NCBI GenBank assembly: GCA_907163375.1
Contig: CAJQUW010009220.1
Coordinates: forward strand, 78,324-142,323
DNA: 64,000 bases
Direction: 5' to 3'
Source: Prostheceraeus crozeri
Lineage: Eukaryota > Platyhelminthes > Polycladida > Euryleptidae
Part shown: positions 35,729 through 45,180 of the stretch, in pieces
How positions within the stretch are numbered: position 1 is the first letter of the stretch
How the letters are laid out: each line of letters opens with the position of its first letter
Program-made: the position numbers and the translations under genes
The notes under the pieces: generated by a model
What the model saw: only the letters and a program-made list of their open reading frames with translations
Told to the model about the DNA's origin: nothing
The model's database searches: none

Positions 35729-35983
35729 ATGGAAGCGACATCTGCCGACAACATTCCCGTCTTCACCGATGAAGACAACGGCATTCCCAACTTCATCATC
35801 CTCGACGAGTGGGATGAAGAGGATGAGAAGAAGGGGAAGATCAAGAAGATCATTTGGACGGATGGGGTGTGGACTCCTAAAACCACCCGCATCCGAAAGG
35901 TGCCAGATGCACCACCACGGCTGAGGCGGTATAGGGTATACGAGAACCTAAGCGTCATACCCATTGACTATTCCAGTCAATAG
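35729..35983 (+). CDS. Gene B, left arm: small acidic/basic protein, 84 aa
   Basis: The first half is acidic (TDEDNG, DEWDEEDEKKGK) and the second basic and Pro-rich (KTTRIRKVPDAPPRLRRYR). There are no Cys residues and no membrane segment. A TATA box at a fitting distance and an identical right-arm copy (one Glu-to-Asp change) support it as a real gene. A dead copy at 63877 has a stop at codon 2. Function unknown; the charge split would suit a small adaptor or nucleic-acid chaperone, which is speculation. Confidence 0.65.
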   Translation: MEATSADNIPVFTDEDNGIPNFIILDEWDEEDEKKGKIKKIIWTDGVWTPKTTRIRKVPDAPPRLRRYRVYENLSVIPIDYSSQ

Positions 35984-35989
35984 TCAAAT

Positions 35990-36364
35990 TCACGTCCCCG
36001 AGAACGAACCATCGGCTCTCTTAAGGGCCACCATGGGGCAAGACATGATAGAACCTCCTCGCGGTTTGCCCTGGGCAGTCTTCGGACTGGCGAATACTAT
36101 CATTAAGTTGAATCTGCTATCAGTCAACTTGAACGTTGCAAATGAAGTTCGGTGTAATACTTCCTTTCGACGGGCGTTCCTGTAAAGGGCGGCGGTGAAA
36201 CCCGTAGCTATGCATACCGCAAGGGACATTCGGCAATGGTCAATCTTGTTAAACCTCTCTGCGTCATGTTTGCAAGTGATTGCCTCTGTCTCAACGTAGT
36301 ATGCATTCGCGCCAGGGCGACATTTAGCCAACTGTCGAAGGTTGCCTAAAACTTTCCATTGCAT
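35990..36364 (-). CDS. Outward-facing open frame, 124 aa, overlapping element R (left arm)
   Basis: The frame starts at an ATG outside R and ends inside R. Its mirror at 48472-48846 is open too, with one residue changed. The first 70 residues look protein-like (Cys, Tyr, basic residues). The last 45, encoded by R, are also open in this frame in the copy at 63622-63760, but are interrupted by TAG in the R copy at 35474. There is no TATA box nearby, and it opposes the other genes. It could be real, or R could be a non-coding element whose complement is open by chance. Confidence 0.3.
   Translation of the reverse strand: MQWKVLGNLRQLAKCRPGANAYYVETEAITCKHDAERFNKIDHCRMSLAVCIATGFTAALYRNARRKEVLHRTSFATFKLTDSRFNLMIVFASPKTAQGKPRGGSIMSCPMVALKRADGSFSGT
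35998..36134. repeat. Conserved 140-bp element R, copy 2
   Basis: Same sequence as copy 1 with CCATGG at the internal site. No TATA box follows it closely; the next 340 bp (36140-36480) hold no supported plus-strand gene. Confidence 0.7.
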
Positions 36365-36480
36365 ACGTTATGAGAACCATGAGTTCTACCTGTCTCTATC
36401 ACTGAGACGAATTGATGAATGGAATGAAATGGGAGGACACTCACGCGCCACACGCAACATAACACACTTCTCTCTTCCGT

Positions 36481-37020
36481 AGTCTAACAAGCTCTTTACA
36501 CATGGATCGCAGTCGATTGCTATCCCTGTATCAGAAGTGTAAGCTATCTTAATTTATTTGACACTATTTTATCTACCATCATCGTCCATATGAAATGTTT
36601 TTAGATTTACAAGTTAGACTAAGCGTGCTACTATTTCCAAATGAAAAAGTATACATGGTTAAATCATCCACTTAAGCCCATCCATAGTCTAACAAGCTCT
36701 TTACACATGGATCGCAGTCGATTGCTATCCCTGTATCAGAAGTGTAAGCTATCTTAATTTATTTGACACTATTTTATCTACCATTATCACCCATATGAAA
36801 TGTTTTTAGATTTACAAGTTAGACTAAGCGTGCTACTATTTCCAAATGAAAAAGTATACATGGTTAAATCATCCACTTAAGCCCATCCATAGTCTAACAA
36901 GCTCTTTACACATGGATCGCAGTCGATTGCTATCCCTGTATCAGAAGTGTAAGCTATCTTAATTTATTTGACACTATTTTATCTACCATCATCGTCCATA
37001 TGAAATGTTTTTAGATTTAC
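36481..37020. repeat. 205-bp tandem repeat, 2.6 copies (left arm)
   Basis: Units start AGTCTAACAAGCTC at 36481, 36686 and 36891. The third is cut at 37020 by the gene C promoter. Each unit contains GCAGTCGATTGCTATCCCTG, also found after some R copies, and GTTAGACTAAGCG, also found at the edges of the AT-rich array. The right arm has only 1.6 copies (48021-48355), which accounts for the 205-bp shift in arm symmetry. Confidence 0.85.
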
Positions 37021-37023
37021 AAA

Positions 37024-37083
37024 CGGGTCCCGTAACTAAGGGACCCGTTACTAAGGGTCGGGCCCCTTTAGAGAATATATAAG
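37024..37083 (+). promoter_or_regulatory. Promoter of gene C: GGGACCC boxes plus TATA (left arm)
   Basis: The inverted pair CGGGTCCC (37024-37031) and GGGACCCG (37040-37047) is followed by GGGTCGGGCCCC and TATATAAG at 37076-37083. The ATG lies 56 bp beyond the TATA box. Similar boxes precede genes E and D. Confidence 0.65.
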
Positions 37084-37138
37084 AAGGAGTTTGAATGTAG
37101 ATGAATTATACCGTTGAAGAAGACTACTCAGATACAAT

Positions 37139-37737
37139 ATGGCAGTAGCCGGTGAAGTAACGATATCTACAACGTCAGCATCAACGTCAGCATCAACGTC
37201 AGCATCTATTTTCTTCCCATTGCTTCGGGATCGAGTACCTGCAATGGTGTATCGAGATATTCCCCTTTTCGCTGGGATGTGATCCTATCAGATAAGATAT
37301 CATGTGTGGTGGTCAAGCGGGCTGTGGTACAGACAGAGACTCACATATTTCCAACTACGATTGACACTTTTTATTTTACTAAATCACCTGTATATCGTAT
37401 ACATTCAAGTACGAATGACCCACCGGAGAAGCCACTATACATGGAACGAGATGTGCCTATGTACGAAGGGGATGTAATTCTGGGGTACTCCCCTACAAGA
37501 ATGATGATACGTCGTGCACCAGGATGGGTGGATGATGGAAGGTGGATGGGGGCGTATGTGGAAGTTGAACATCATTCAAAGCCACTCATGGACCCACCGT
37601 ATGAGACGCAACGATTCCGTCTAGATGGTGAAGCATGGATTCGTGTCATTCCCAACGGATGGTACAGAGACATTGATGAAGAGAGAGGTGATTATAAGTC
37701 CTTTAGTGAAATAAGTGGAGAATTTGTATTTCAATGA
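37139..37737 (+). pseudogene. Gene C, left arm: frameshifted copy of the 199-aa protein
   Basis: Compared with the intact copy at 47303-47902, one G is missing in the run near 37273-37277 (GCTGGGATG against GCTGGGGATG). The reading frame breaks after about 45 codons, and the remaining open part starts at 37279. All other bases match closely. A single homopolymer loss can be a real mutation or a sequencing error. AATAAA at 37771 would serve as poly(A) signal. Confidence 0.7.
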
Positions 37738-37855
37738 ACTTTTATGTATATATTGAATGAACTTTTATTGAATAAACATACTTCATACATGTGATCATTT
37801 TCCTTTGAGTTATACTATAATGAATAGGATGGTATTAGAAGAAGATGGATATGGG

Positions 37856-37863
37856 TATAAATA
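37856..37863 (+). promoter_or_regulatory. TATA-like box of gene H, left arm
   Basis: TATAAATA lies 41 bp before the chosen ATG at 37897. Unlike genes C, E and D, no GGGACCC box is present upstream. Confidence 0.45.
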
Positions 37864-37896
37864 AGTTAAGTGAAAATAGATGGGAATATAATCATC

Positions 37897-38451
37897 ATGA
37901 GTGAGGTTCCAGAGTGTGAGGTTCCAGAGTGTGAGGTACGTTATCCAATACGTCATTGGAAAGGTAAATTTTGGCAATATCACCGTACCATTCCATTATT
38001 TCATGGAGACAAGATAATTTCAGAGACGAAGAACTGTGTAGTGATATCACGCCGTAAGATAGAATTGGAAAATGAAATAATTCCAACGTATATTGACACA
38101 TTCTATTTTGAAGTAACACCGACATATCAGCATCCAATTACAACAACGGTGGAGAAACCGAAAGACTGTCTTTATTTTGAACGTGATTACATTCCAATGT
38201 ATGAAGGAGATGTAGTTATATCATGGAATCCTACAGAAACATGTATTCGACGTTCTCCAGGTAGAAAGCGTGAAGATGGAGGAGGTTTGGCACGGGCTAT
38301 GTATATAGTATATCAACATACTCCAGAAGTGTATAAACGACCGAAATTGACACGACGATTTCGTTTGGATATTGAGAAGAAGGTGTGGGTTCAGATTCTT
38401 CATACTGATACATTGACTGACATTGAATGGACGGGTGGACAAACGAGGTGA
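37897..38451 (+). CDS. Gene H, left arm: paralogue of gene C, 184 aa
   Basis: The start was taken at 37897, because the longer frame has no ATG before it. After a short EVPEC repeat the protein shares its plan with gene C: a motif IPLFHGDKIIS...CVVISRR, then IPTYIDTFYFEVTP, a Pro-rich linker, CLYFERDYIPMYEGDVV...CIRRSPG, and a final RRFRLD...VWVQIL block. The P-L/M-F/Y-x-G-D motif appears twice per protein, indicating an internally duplicated beta-rich fold. There is no signal peptide or membrane segment. No known family; a structural or host-interaction role is conceivable but unproven. Confidence 0.75.
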   Translation: MSEVPECEVPECEVRYPIRHWKGKFWQYHRTIPLFHGDKIISETKNCVVISRRKIELENEIIPTYIDTFYFEVTPTYQHPITTTVEKPKDCLYFERDYIPMYEGDVVISWNPTETCIRRSPGRKREDGGGLARAMYIVYQHTPEVYKRPKLTRRFRLDIEKKVWVQILHTDTLTDIEWTGGQTR

Positions 38452-38456
38452 TTTCA

Positions 38457-38512
38457 GGGTCCCCTGAAGGGGACCCATGAAGGGATCGGGTCCTTTGAGA
38501 GATGTATATAAG
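38457..38512 (+). promoter_or_regulatory. Promoter of gene E: perfect GGGTCCCC/GGGGACCC palindrome plus TATA
   Basis: GGGTCCCCTGAAGGGGACCC (38457-38476) begins 6 bp after the gene H stop codon. GGGATCGGGTCC follows, then TATATAAG at 38505-38512. The right-arm mirror is identical. Confidence 0.7.
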
Positions 38513-38543
38513 AGTGGATGAAATGAGTGTCACAATCATAATC

Positions 38544-38783
38544 ATGGTAGAAACAAGAGAAGAGTTGAGAGTAAGGCAGCGTGAGGAGATGAAGACCATC
38601 AAACAAATGATTGAAAGATATAAGAGGAGAGCCTATAAATCGAAGAATCCAGAGAAGATCAGAGAGTGTGAGGACACATGCGACTTTGTGCTGAAAGCGA
38701 CGATAGTGAGTCATCAACGACAATCAAATTATTGGAGAGATGGATTGTGGAAGGGACCCGATAGAGGACCCGATACCTTTTAG
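38544..38783 (+). CDS. Gene E, left arm: small charged helical protein, 79 aa
   Basis: The frame is open further upstream, but that part contains the TATA box, so the ATG at 38544 is preferred (32 bp after TATA). The product is strongly helical and charged (VETREELRVRQREEMKTIK, then basic YKRRAYKSKNPEK) with two Cys (RECEDTCDF). Its last nine residues (GPDRGPDTF) are encoded by the GGACCCGAT boxes of the next promoter. No family recognised. Mirror copy at 46257-46496 is identical. Confidence 0.6.
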   Translation: MVETREELRVRQREEMKTIKQMIERYKRRAYKSKNPEKIRECEDTCDFVLKATIVSHQRQSNYWRDGLWKGPDRGPDTF

Positions 38784-38833
38784 AGGACCTGATACCTTTT
38801 AGAGGACCCGATCCACTAAAAACTGTATATAAA
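38754..38833 (+). promoter_or_regulatory. Promoter of gene D: four GGACCC/T boxes plus TATA
   Basis: GGACCC occurs at 38754, 38766 and 38803, and GGACCT at 38785, mostly in the longer form AGAGGACCCGATACC. TATATAAA is at 38826-38833, and the ATG follows at 38881. The boxes overlap the end of gene E. Confidence 0.7.
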
Positions 38834-38880
38834 TGACTTTTAAAATCATTTACTTCATATTTTGACTTGAGCTAGTGAAC

Positions 38881-39377
38881 ATGCCCGACGTAACGATGAT
38901 CCAACCTTTACGGATTCGCATTCCGAAGTGTTAGTGCCAGAGAGCGACGAGGAAGACTGGCCAACTGATCTTCCGTCTGGATGGGGATCGTGGCCCGATT
39001 TGAGTGAATTGACTGATGAAGGACTTCCAGAGTTGGTGACGCCTACCCCGATGGACAATCTTCCTCCAAGGTTTTCACCAGACATTACACAGTTGGACAG
39101 ATTTTTAAATTCACCATCTTCCAGTCGGACGAATTTTAGTGAAATGACGGATGAAGAGTGGGTGACGTACGAAAAGGAGAAGGAGAAGGAGAATAATCCA
39201 CCTAACTCGAGGGCAGGATCTCCGGTGGTCCCATTGGGATTACGTATGCTTATCCCACAATTGCCGCATCGACAGTTTCATGGACGCATTTCATCAGAAT
39301 CAAATATACGACGTGAGGTGGATTTGGTGGATGAAGCGTTGGTGCATGCCATTGATATGAACAGTGTTTTCTCATGA
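38881..39377 (+). pseudogene. Gene D, left arm: acidic Trp-rich protein with one frameshift
   Basis: One C is missing near 38921-38924 (ATTCCGAAG against ATTCCCGAAG in the right arm). This separates the ATG at 38881 from the long open part that starts at 38928. The rest matches the 165-residue right-arm protein exactly. AATAAA at 39418 follows the stop. As with gene C, a sequencing error in a homopolymer is possible. Confidence 0.7.
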
Positions 39378-39511
39378 TTTACTTTCTCATGATTTACTTT
39401 CTCGTGTGTGCTTCTTCAATAAACTTACATGGTAAGCCTTGATTCTTTTGAATGAAAGGGTATGGGATGTAGAAGTTTAAGTAATCATATACATAGCAGA
39501 TTGTATGAATC

Positions 39512-39667
39512 ATGCCATGTTATAGACGAAGACGAAGACGTCAGAGAGGGGGTATTCTTTTACCTCTAGCGGGAATGCTTGGTAAACATTTTGCAGGAAC
39601 TATTACAAAGGGTGTTTCACGACATATAGCAAGGAAAGCCATTAGACGTATTAAGCGAAAGCGCTAA
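39512..39667 (+). CDS. Gene F, left arm: Arg-rich pX-like core peptide, 51 aa
   Basis: The product starts MPCYRRRRRRQRGGILLPLA, continues with a Gly-rich hydrophobic stretch, and ends in a second basic cluster (KAIRRIKRKR). A basic block followed directly by RGGIL and a hydrophobic segment is the hallmark of the small adenovirus core peptide pX (mu) and of pX-like proteins in adintoviruses. I infer a DNA-condensing virion core peptide. It was too short to be listed by usual ORF cut-offs. It precedes gene G by 23 bp. An identical copy is at 45372-45527. Confidence 0.7.
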   Translation: MPCYRRRRRRQRGGILLPLAGMLGKHFAGTITKGVSRHIARKAIRRIKRKR

Positions 39668-39690
39668 GTAACAGTGAATGGAATGTTATT

Positions 39691-39858
39691 ATGACAATGC
39701 CATATCGTACTAGACGAAGACGAAGACGAAGACGACGTCAGAGGGGTGGTCTTATCATTTCAATTTTACCACGTGTCCTTAATAAAGTAATGAAAGTAAT
39801 GACACATCGAGATCTAGGTGCAGGTCCTACATTGCTGCATAGATTTGGTGACGAATAA
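39691..39858 (+). CDS. Gene G, left arm: second Arg-rich pX-like peptide, 55 aa
   Basis: From ATG at 39691 (or 39697) the product has nine successive Arg, then QRGGLIISILPRVLNKVMKV and a short polar tail. It shares the Arg block and QRGG-hydrophobic motif with gene F, so the two are tandem paralogues. The CGAAGACGAAGACGA coding repeat could expand or shrink by slippage. A role in DNA condensation or membrane action is inferred from the pX similarity. Stop at 39856-39858; the AATAAA-rich array starts right after. Confidence 0.65.
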   Translation: MTMPYRTRRRRRRRRRQRGGLIISILPRVLNKVMKVMTHRDLGAGPTLLHRFGDE

Positions 39859-39875
39859 GATTTACTAGTTTGCAA

Positions 39876-42513
39876 TTTAGACTAAGCGTTCTATTATTTG
39901 TAAATGAAAGATATAGTTTCAATAGTTTACACGTTAAAAATAAAAATTCAATAGTGTGTATGTTAAGAATAAAGTTCTATCTGTTTGTATGTTAGAAATA
40001 AAATGAAGTTTCATCAGTTTACAAGTTAAGAATAAAGTTTTATCTGTTTGTATGTTAGAAATAAAACAAAGTTTCAACGGTTAACAAGTTAAAAATAAAG
40101 TTTCAATAGTTTACAAGTTAAAACTAATGTTTCAATAGTGCGTATGTTAAGAATAAAGTTTTATCTGTTTATATGTTAGAAATAAAATGAAGTTTCGCCA
40201 GTTTACAAGTTAAGAATAAATTTTATCTACTTGTATGTTAGAATTAAAACAAAGTTTCAACCGTTTACAGGTTAAAAATAAAGTTTCAATAGTTAACACG
40301 TTAAAAATAAAGTTTCAATAGTGTGTATGTTAAGAATAAAGTTCTATCTGTTTCTATGTTAGAAATAAAATGAAGGTTCATCAGTTTACAAGTTAAGAAT
40401 AAAGTTTTATCTGTTTGTATGTTAGAAATAAAACAAAGTTTCAACCGTTAACAAGTTAAAAATAAAGTTTCAATAGTTTGCAAGTTAAAACTAATGTTTC
40501 AATAGTGCGTATGTTAAGAATAAAGTTTTATCTGTTTCTATGTTAGAAATAAAATGAAGTTTCGCCAGTTTACAAGTTAAGAATAAATTTTATCTGCTTG
40601 TATGTTAGAATTAAAACAAAGTTTCAACCGTTTACAAGTTAAAAATGAAGTTTCAATAGTGTATATGTTAAGAATAAAGTTCTATCTGTTTATATGTTAG
40701 AAATAAAAATGAAGGTTCACCAGTTTACAAGTTAAGAATAAAGTTTTATCTGCTTGTATGTCAGAAATGAAATAAAGTTTCACCAGTTTACAAGTTAAAA
40801 ATGAAGTTTCAATAGTGTGTACGTTAGAAATAAAGTTTCAATAGTGTGTATGTTAAGAATAAAGTTTTATCTGTTTGTATGTTAGAATTAAAAAACCGGT
40901 TTCAACCGTATACAAGTTAAAAATAAAGTTTCAATAGTTAACACGTTAAAAATAAAGTTTCAATAGTGTGTATGTTAAGAATAAAGTTCTATCTGCTTCT
41001 ATGTTAGAAATAAAATGAAGTTTCATCAGTTTACAAGTTAATAATAAAGTTGTATCTGTTTGTATGTTAGACATAAAATAAAGTTTTAGCTGTTTGTATG
41101 TTAAAAATAAAATAAAGTTTCAATAGTGTGTATGTTAAGATTAAAGTTCTATCTGCTTCTATGTTAGAAATAAAATGAAGTTTCATCAGTTTACAAGTTA
41201 ATAATAGAGTTTTATCTGTTTGTATGTTAGACATAAAACAAAGTTTCAACCGTTAACAAGTTAAAAATAAAGTTTCAGATTAAAATAAAGTTTCAATAGT
41301 GTGTATGATGGAAATAAAGTTTAAGCGCTTTGTGCGTTAAAAATAAAGTTTCAACATTGTGTACGTTAAGAATAAAGTTCTATCTGTTTATATGTTAGAA
41401 ATAAAATGAAGTTTCGCCAGTTTACAAGTTAAGAATAAATTTTATCTGCTTGTATGTTAGAATTAAAACAAAGTTTCAACCGTTTACAGGTTAAAAATAA
41501 AGTTTCAATAGTTAACACGTTAAAAATAAAGTTTCAATAGTGTGTATGTTAAGAATAAAGTTCTATCTGTTTCTATGTTAGAAATAAAATGAAGGTTCAT
41601 CAGTTTACAAGTTAAGAATAAAGTTTTATCTGTTTGTATGTTAGACATAAAACAAAGTTTCAACCGTTAACAAGTTAAAAATAAAGTTTCAATAGTTTAC
41701 AAGTTAAAACTAATGTTTCAATAGTGCGTATGTTAAGAATAAAGTTTTATCTGTTTCTATGTTAGAAATAAAATGAAGCTTCACCAGTTTACAAGTTAAG
41801 AATAAAGTTTTATCAGCTTGTATGTTAGAAATAAAATGAAGTTTCACCAGTTTACAATTTAAAAATAAAGTTTCAATAGTGTGTACGTTAGAAATAAAGT
41901 TTCAACCGTTTACAAGTTGAAAAATAAAGTTTTAACAGTGTCTACGTTAGAAATAAAGTTTTATCTGTTTGTAAAGTACGATCGTAGGATTTACTAGTTT
42001 GCAAGTTAGACTCAGCATTCTACTAGTTGTAAATGAAAATATCGTTTCAACAGTTTACAGATTAAAATAAACTTTTAACAGTGTGTACGTTAGAAATAAA
42101 GTTTTAGCTGTTTATATGTTAGAAACAAAATAAAGTTTCAACAGTTTACAAGTTGAAAAATAAAGTTTCAACAGTGTGTACGTTAGAAATAAATGAAAGT
42201 AAAAACTTCATCGTATGAGTATTCAAAGCATGTTTTGTAAATCAAATGTGTGTAGTCCTGACATGATAGAATCGCGTTAGAAATAAAGTTTCAGCCGTTT
42301 ACAAGTTAAAAATAAAGTTTCAACGGTGTGTACGTTAGAAATAAAGTTTTAGCTGTTTATATGTTAGAAACAAAATAAAGTTTCAACAGTTTACAAGTTG
42401 AAAAATAAAGTTTCAACAGTGTGTACGTTAGAAATAAATGAAAGTAAAAACTTCATCGTATGAGTATTCAAAGCATGTTTTGTAAATCAATTGTGTGTAG
42501 TCCTGACATGATA
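39876..42513 (+). repeat. AT-rich array with an AATAAA in nearly every unit, left arm
   Basis: About 80 degenerate units of 27-34 bp follow the pattern GTATGTTAGAAATAAA, GTTAAGAATAAAG or CAAGTTAAAAATAAAG, joined by TTTCAATAGT or TTTATCTGT. Units vary and form higher-order blocks. The poly(A) hexamer AATAAA is on the coding strand of this arm. The array begins and is interrupted by the motif TTAGACT(A/C)AGC (39876, 42005). Its last 85 bp, a unique block AAACTTCATCGTATGAG to CCTGACATGATA, occurs twice (about 42193 and 42433). Confidence 0.85.
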
Positions 42514-42605
42514 GAATCAAACTTGTATCATGTCAGGACTACACACAATTGATTTACAAAACATGCTTTGAATACTCATACGATGAAGTTTTTACTTTCA
42601 TTTAT
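42434..42605. repeat. Centre of the palindrome
   Basis: Left-arm sequence ends TCCTGACATGATA at 42513, and its complement TATCATGTCAGGA begins at 42526. The spacer is 12 nt. Pairing is perfect for at least 80 bp on each side. The short spacer resembles a fused pair of telomeres or a hairpin-processed end more than a normal inverted insertion. Confidence 0.85.
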
Positions 42606-45164
42606 TTCTAACGTACACACTGTTGAAACTTTATTTTTCAACTTGTAAACTGTTGAAACTTTATTTTGTTTCTAACATATAAACAGCTAAAACTTTATTT
42701 CTAACGTACACACCGTTGAAACTTTATTTTTAACTTGTAAACGGCTGAAACTTTATTTCTAACGCGATTCTATCATGTCAGGACTACACACATTTGATTT
42801 ACAAAACATGCTTTGAATACTCATACGATGAAGTTTTTACTTTCATTTATTTCTAACGTACACACTGTTGAAACTTTATTTTTCAACTTGTAAACTGTTG
42901 AAACTTTATTTTGTTTCTAACATATAAACAGCTAAAACTTTATTTCTAACGTACACACTGTTAAAAGTTTATTTTAATCTGTAAACTGTTGAAACGATAT
43001 TTTCATTTACAACTAGTAGAATGCTGAGTCTAACTTGCAAACTAGTAAATCCTACGATCGTACTTTACAAACAGATAAAACTTTATTTCTAACGTAGACA
43101 CTGTTAAAACTTTATTTTTCAACTTGTAAACGGTTGAAACTTTATTTCTAACGTACACACTATTGAAACTTTATTTTTAAATTGTAAACTGGTGAAACTT
43201 CATTTTATTTCTAACATACAAGCTGATAAAACTTTATTCTTAACTTGTAAACTGGTGAAGCTTCATTTTATTTCTAACATAGAAACAGATAAAACTTTAT
43301 TCTTAACATACGCACTATTGAAACATTAGTTTTAACTTGTAAACTATTGAAACTTTATTTTTAACTTGTTAACGGTTGAAACTTTGTTTTATGTCTAACA
43401 TACAAACAGATAAAACTTTATTCTTAACTTGTAAACTGATGAACCTTCATTTTATTTCTAACATAGAAACAGATAGAACTTTATTCTTAACATACACACT
43501 ATTGAAACTTTATTTTTAACGTGTTAACTATTGAAACTTTATTTTTAACCTGTAAACGGTTGAAACTTTGTTTTAATTCTAACATACAAGCAGATAAAAT
43601 TTATTCTTAACTTGTAAACTGGCGAAACTTCATTTTATTTCTAACATATAAACAGATAGAACTTTATTCTTAACGTACACAATGTTGAAACTTTATTTTT
43701 AACGCACAAAGCGCTTAAACTTTATTTCCATCATACACACTATTGAAACTTTATTTTAATCTGAAACTTTATTTTTAACTTGTTAACGGTTGAAACTTTG
43801 TTTTATGTCTAACATACAAACAGATAAAACTCTATTATTAACTTGTAAACTGATGAAACTTCATTTTATTTCTAACATAGAAGCAGATAGAACTTTAATC
43901 TTAACATACACACTATTGAAACTTTATTTTATTTTTAACATACAAACAGCTAAAACTTTATTTTATGTCTAACATACAAACAGATACAACTTTATTATTA
44001 ACTTGTAAACTGATGAAACTTCATTTTATTTCTAACATAGAAGCAGATAGAACTTTATTCTTAACATACACACTATTGAAACTTTATTTTTAACGTGTTA
44101 ACTATTGAAACTTTATTTTTAACTTGTATACGGTTGAAACCGGTTTTTTAATTCTAACATACAAACAGATAAAACTTTATTCTTAACATACACACTATTG
44201 AAACTTTATTTCTAACGTACACACTATTGAAACTTCATTTTTAACTTGTAAACTGGTGAAACTTTATTTCATTTCTGACATACAAGCAGATAAAACTTTA
44301 TTCTTAACTTGTAAACTGGTGAACCTTCATTTTTATTTCTAACATATAAACAGATAGAACTTTATTCTTAACATATACACTATTGAAACTTCATTTTTAA
44401 CTTGTAAACGGTTGAAACTTTGTTTTAATTCTAACATACAAGCAGATAAAATTTATTCTTAACTTGTAAACTGGCGAAACTTCATTTTATTTCTAACATA
44501 GAAACAGATAAAACTTTATTCTTAACATACGCACTATTGAAACATTAGTTTTAACTTGCAAACTATTGAAACTTTATTTTTAACTTGTTAACGGTTGAAA
44601 CTTTGTTTTATTTCTAACATACAAACAGATAAAACTTTATTCTTAACTTGTAAACTGATGAACCTTCATTTTATTTCTAACATAGAAACAGATAGAACTT
44701 TATTCTTAACATACACACTATTGAAACTTTATTTTTAACGTGTTAACTATTGAAACTTTATTTTTAACCTGTAAACGGTTGAAACTTTGTTTTAATTCTA
44801 ACATACAAGTAGATAAAATTTATTCTTAACTTGTAAACTGGCGAAACTTCATTTTATTTCTAACATATAAACAGATAAAACTTTATTCTTAACATACGCA
44901 CTATTGAAACATTAGTTTTAACTTGTAAACTATTGAAACTTTATTTTTAACTTGTTAACCGTTGAAACTTTGTTTTATTTCTAACATACAAACAGATAAA
45001 ACTTTATTCTTAACTTGTAAACTGATGAAACTTCATTTTATTTCTAACATACAAACAGATAGAACTTTATTCTTAACATACACACTATTGAATTTTTATT
45101 TTTAACGTGTAAACTATTGAAACTATATCTTTCATTTACAAATAATAGAACGCTTAGTCTAAAT
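42526..45164 (-). repeat. AT-rich AATAAA array, right arm
   Basis: Mirror image of the left array with the hexamers on the minus strand, so they again match the direction of the genes in this arm. Frames within it (for example 43790-43972) are repeat products. Confidence 0.85.
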
Positions 45165-45180
45165 TGCAAACTAGTAAATC

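Noticed and set aside
35964..36185. 73-codon plus frame through element R (also 48651-48872)
   Set aside because: It starts at the end of gene B and runs through R without promoter; other R copies do not keep it open.
39876..45164. CRISPR-like or satellite reading of the AT-rich arrays
   Set aside because: Units are degenerate, there are no unique spacers, and the setting is eukaryotic. Frames at 41067-41249 and 43790-43972 are repeat products.
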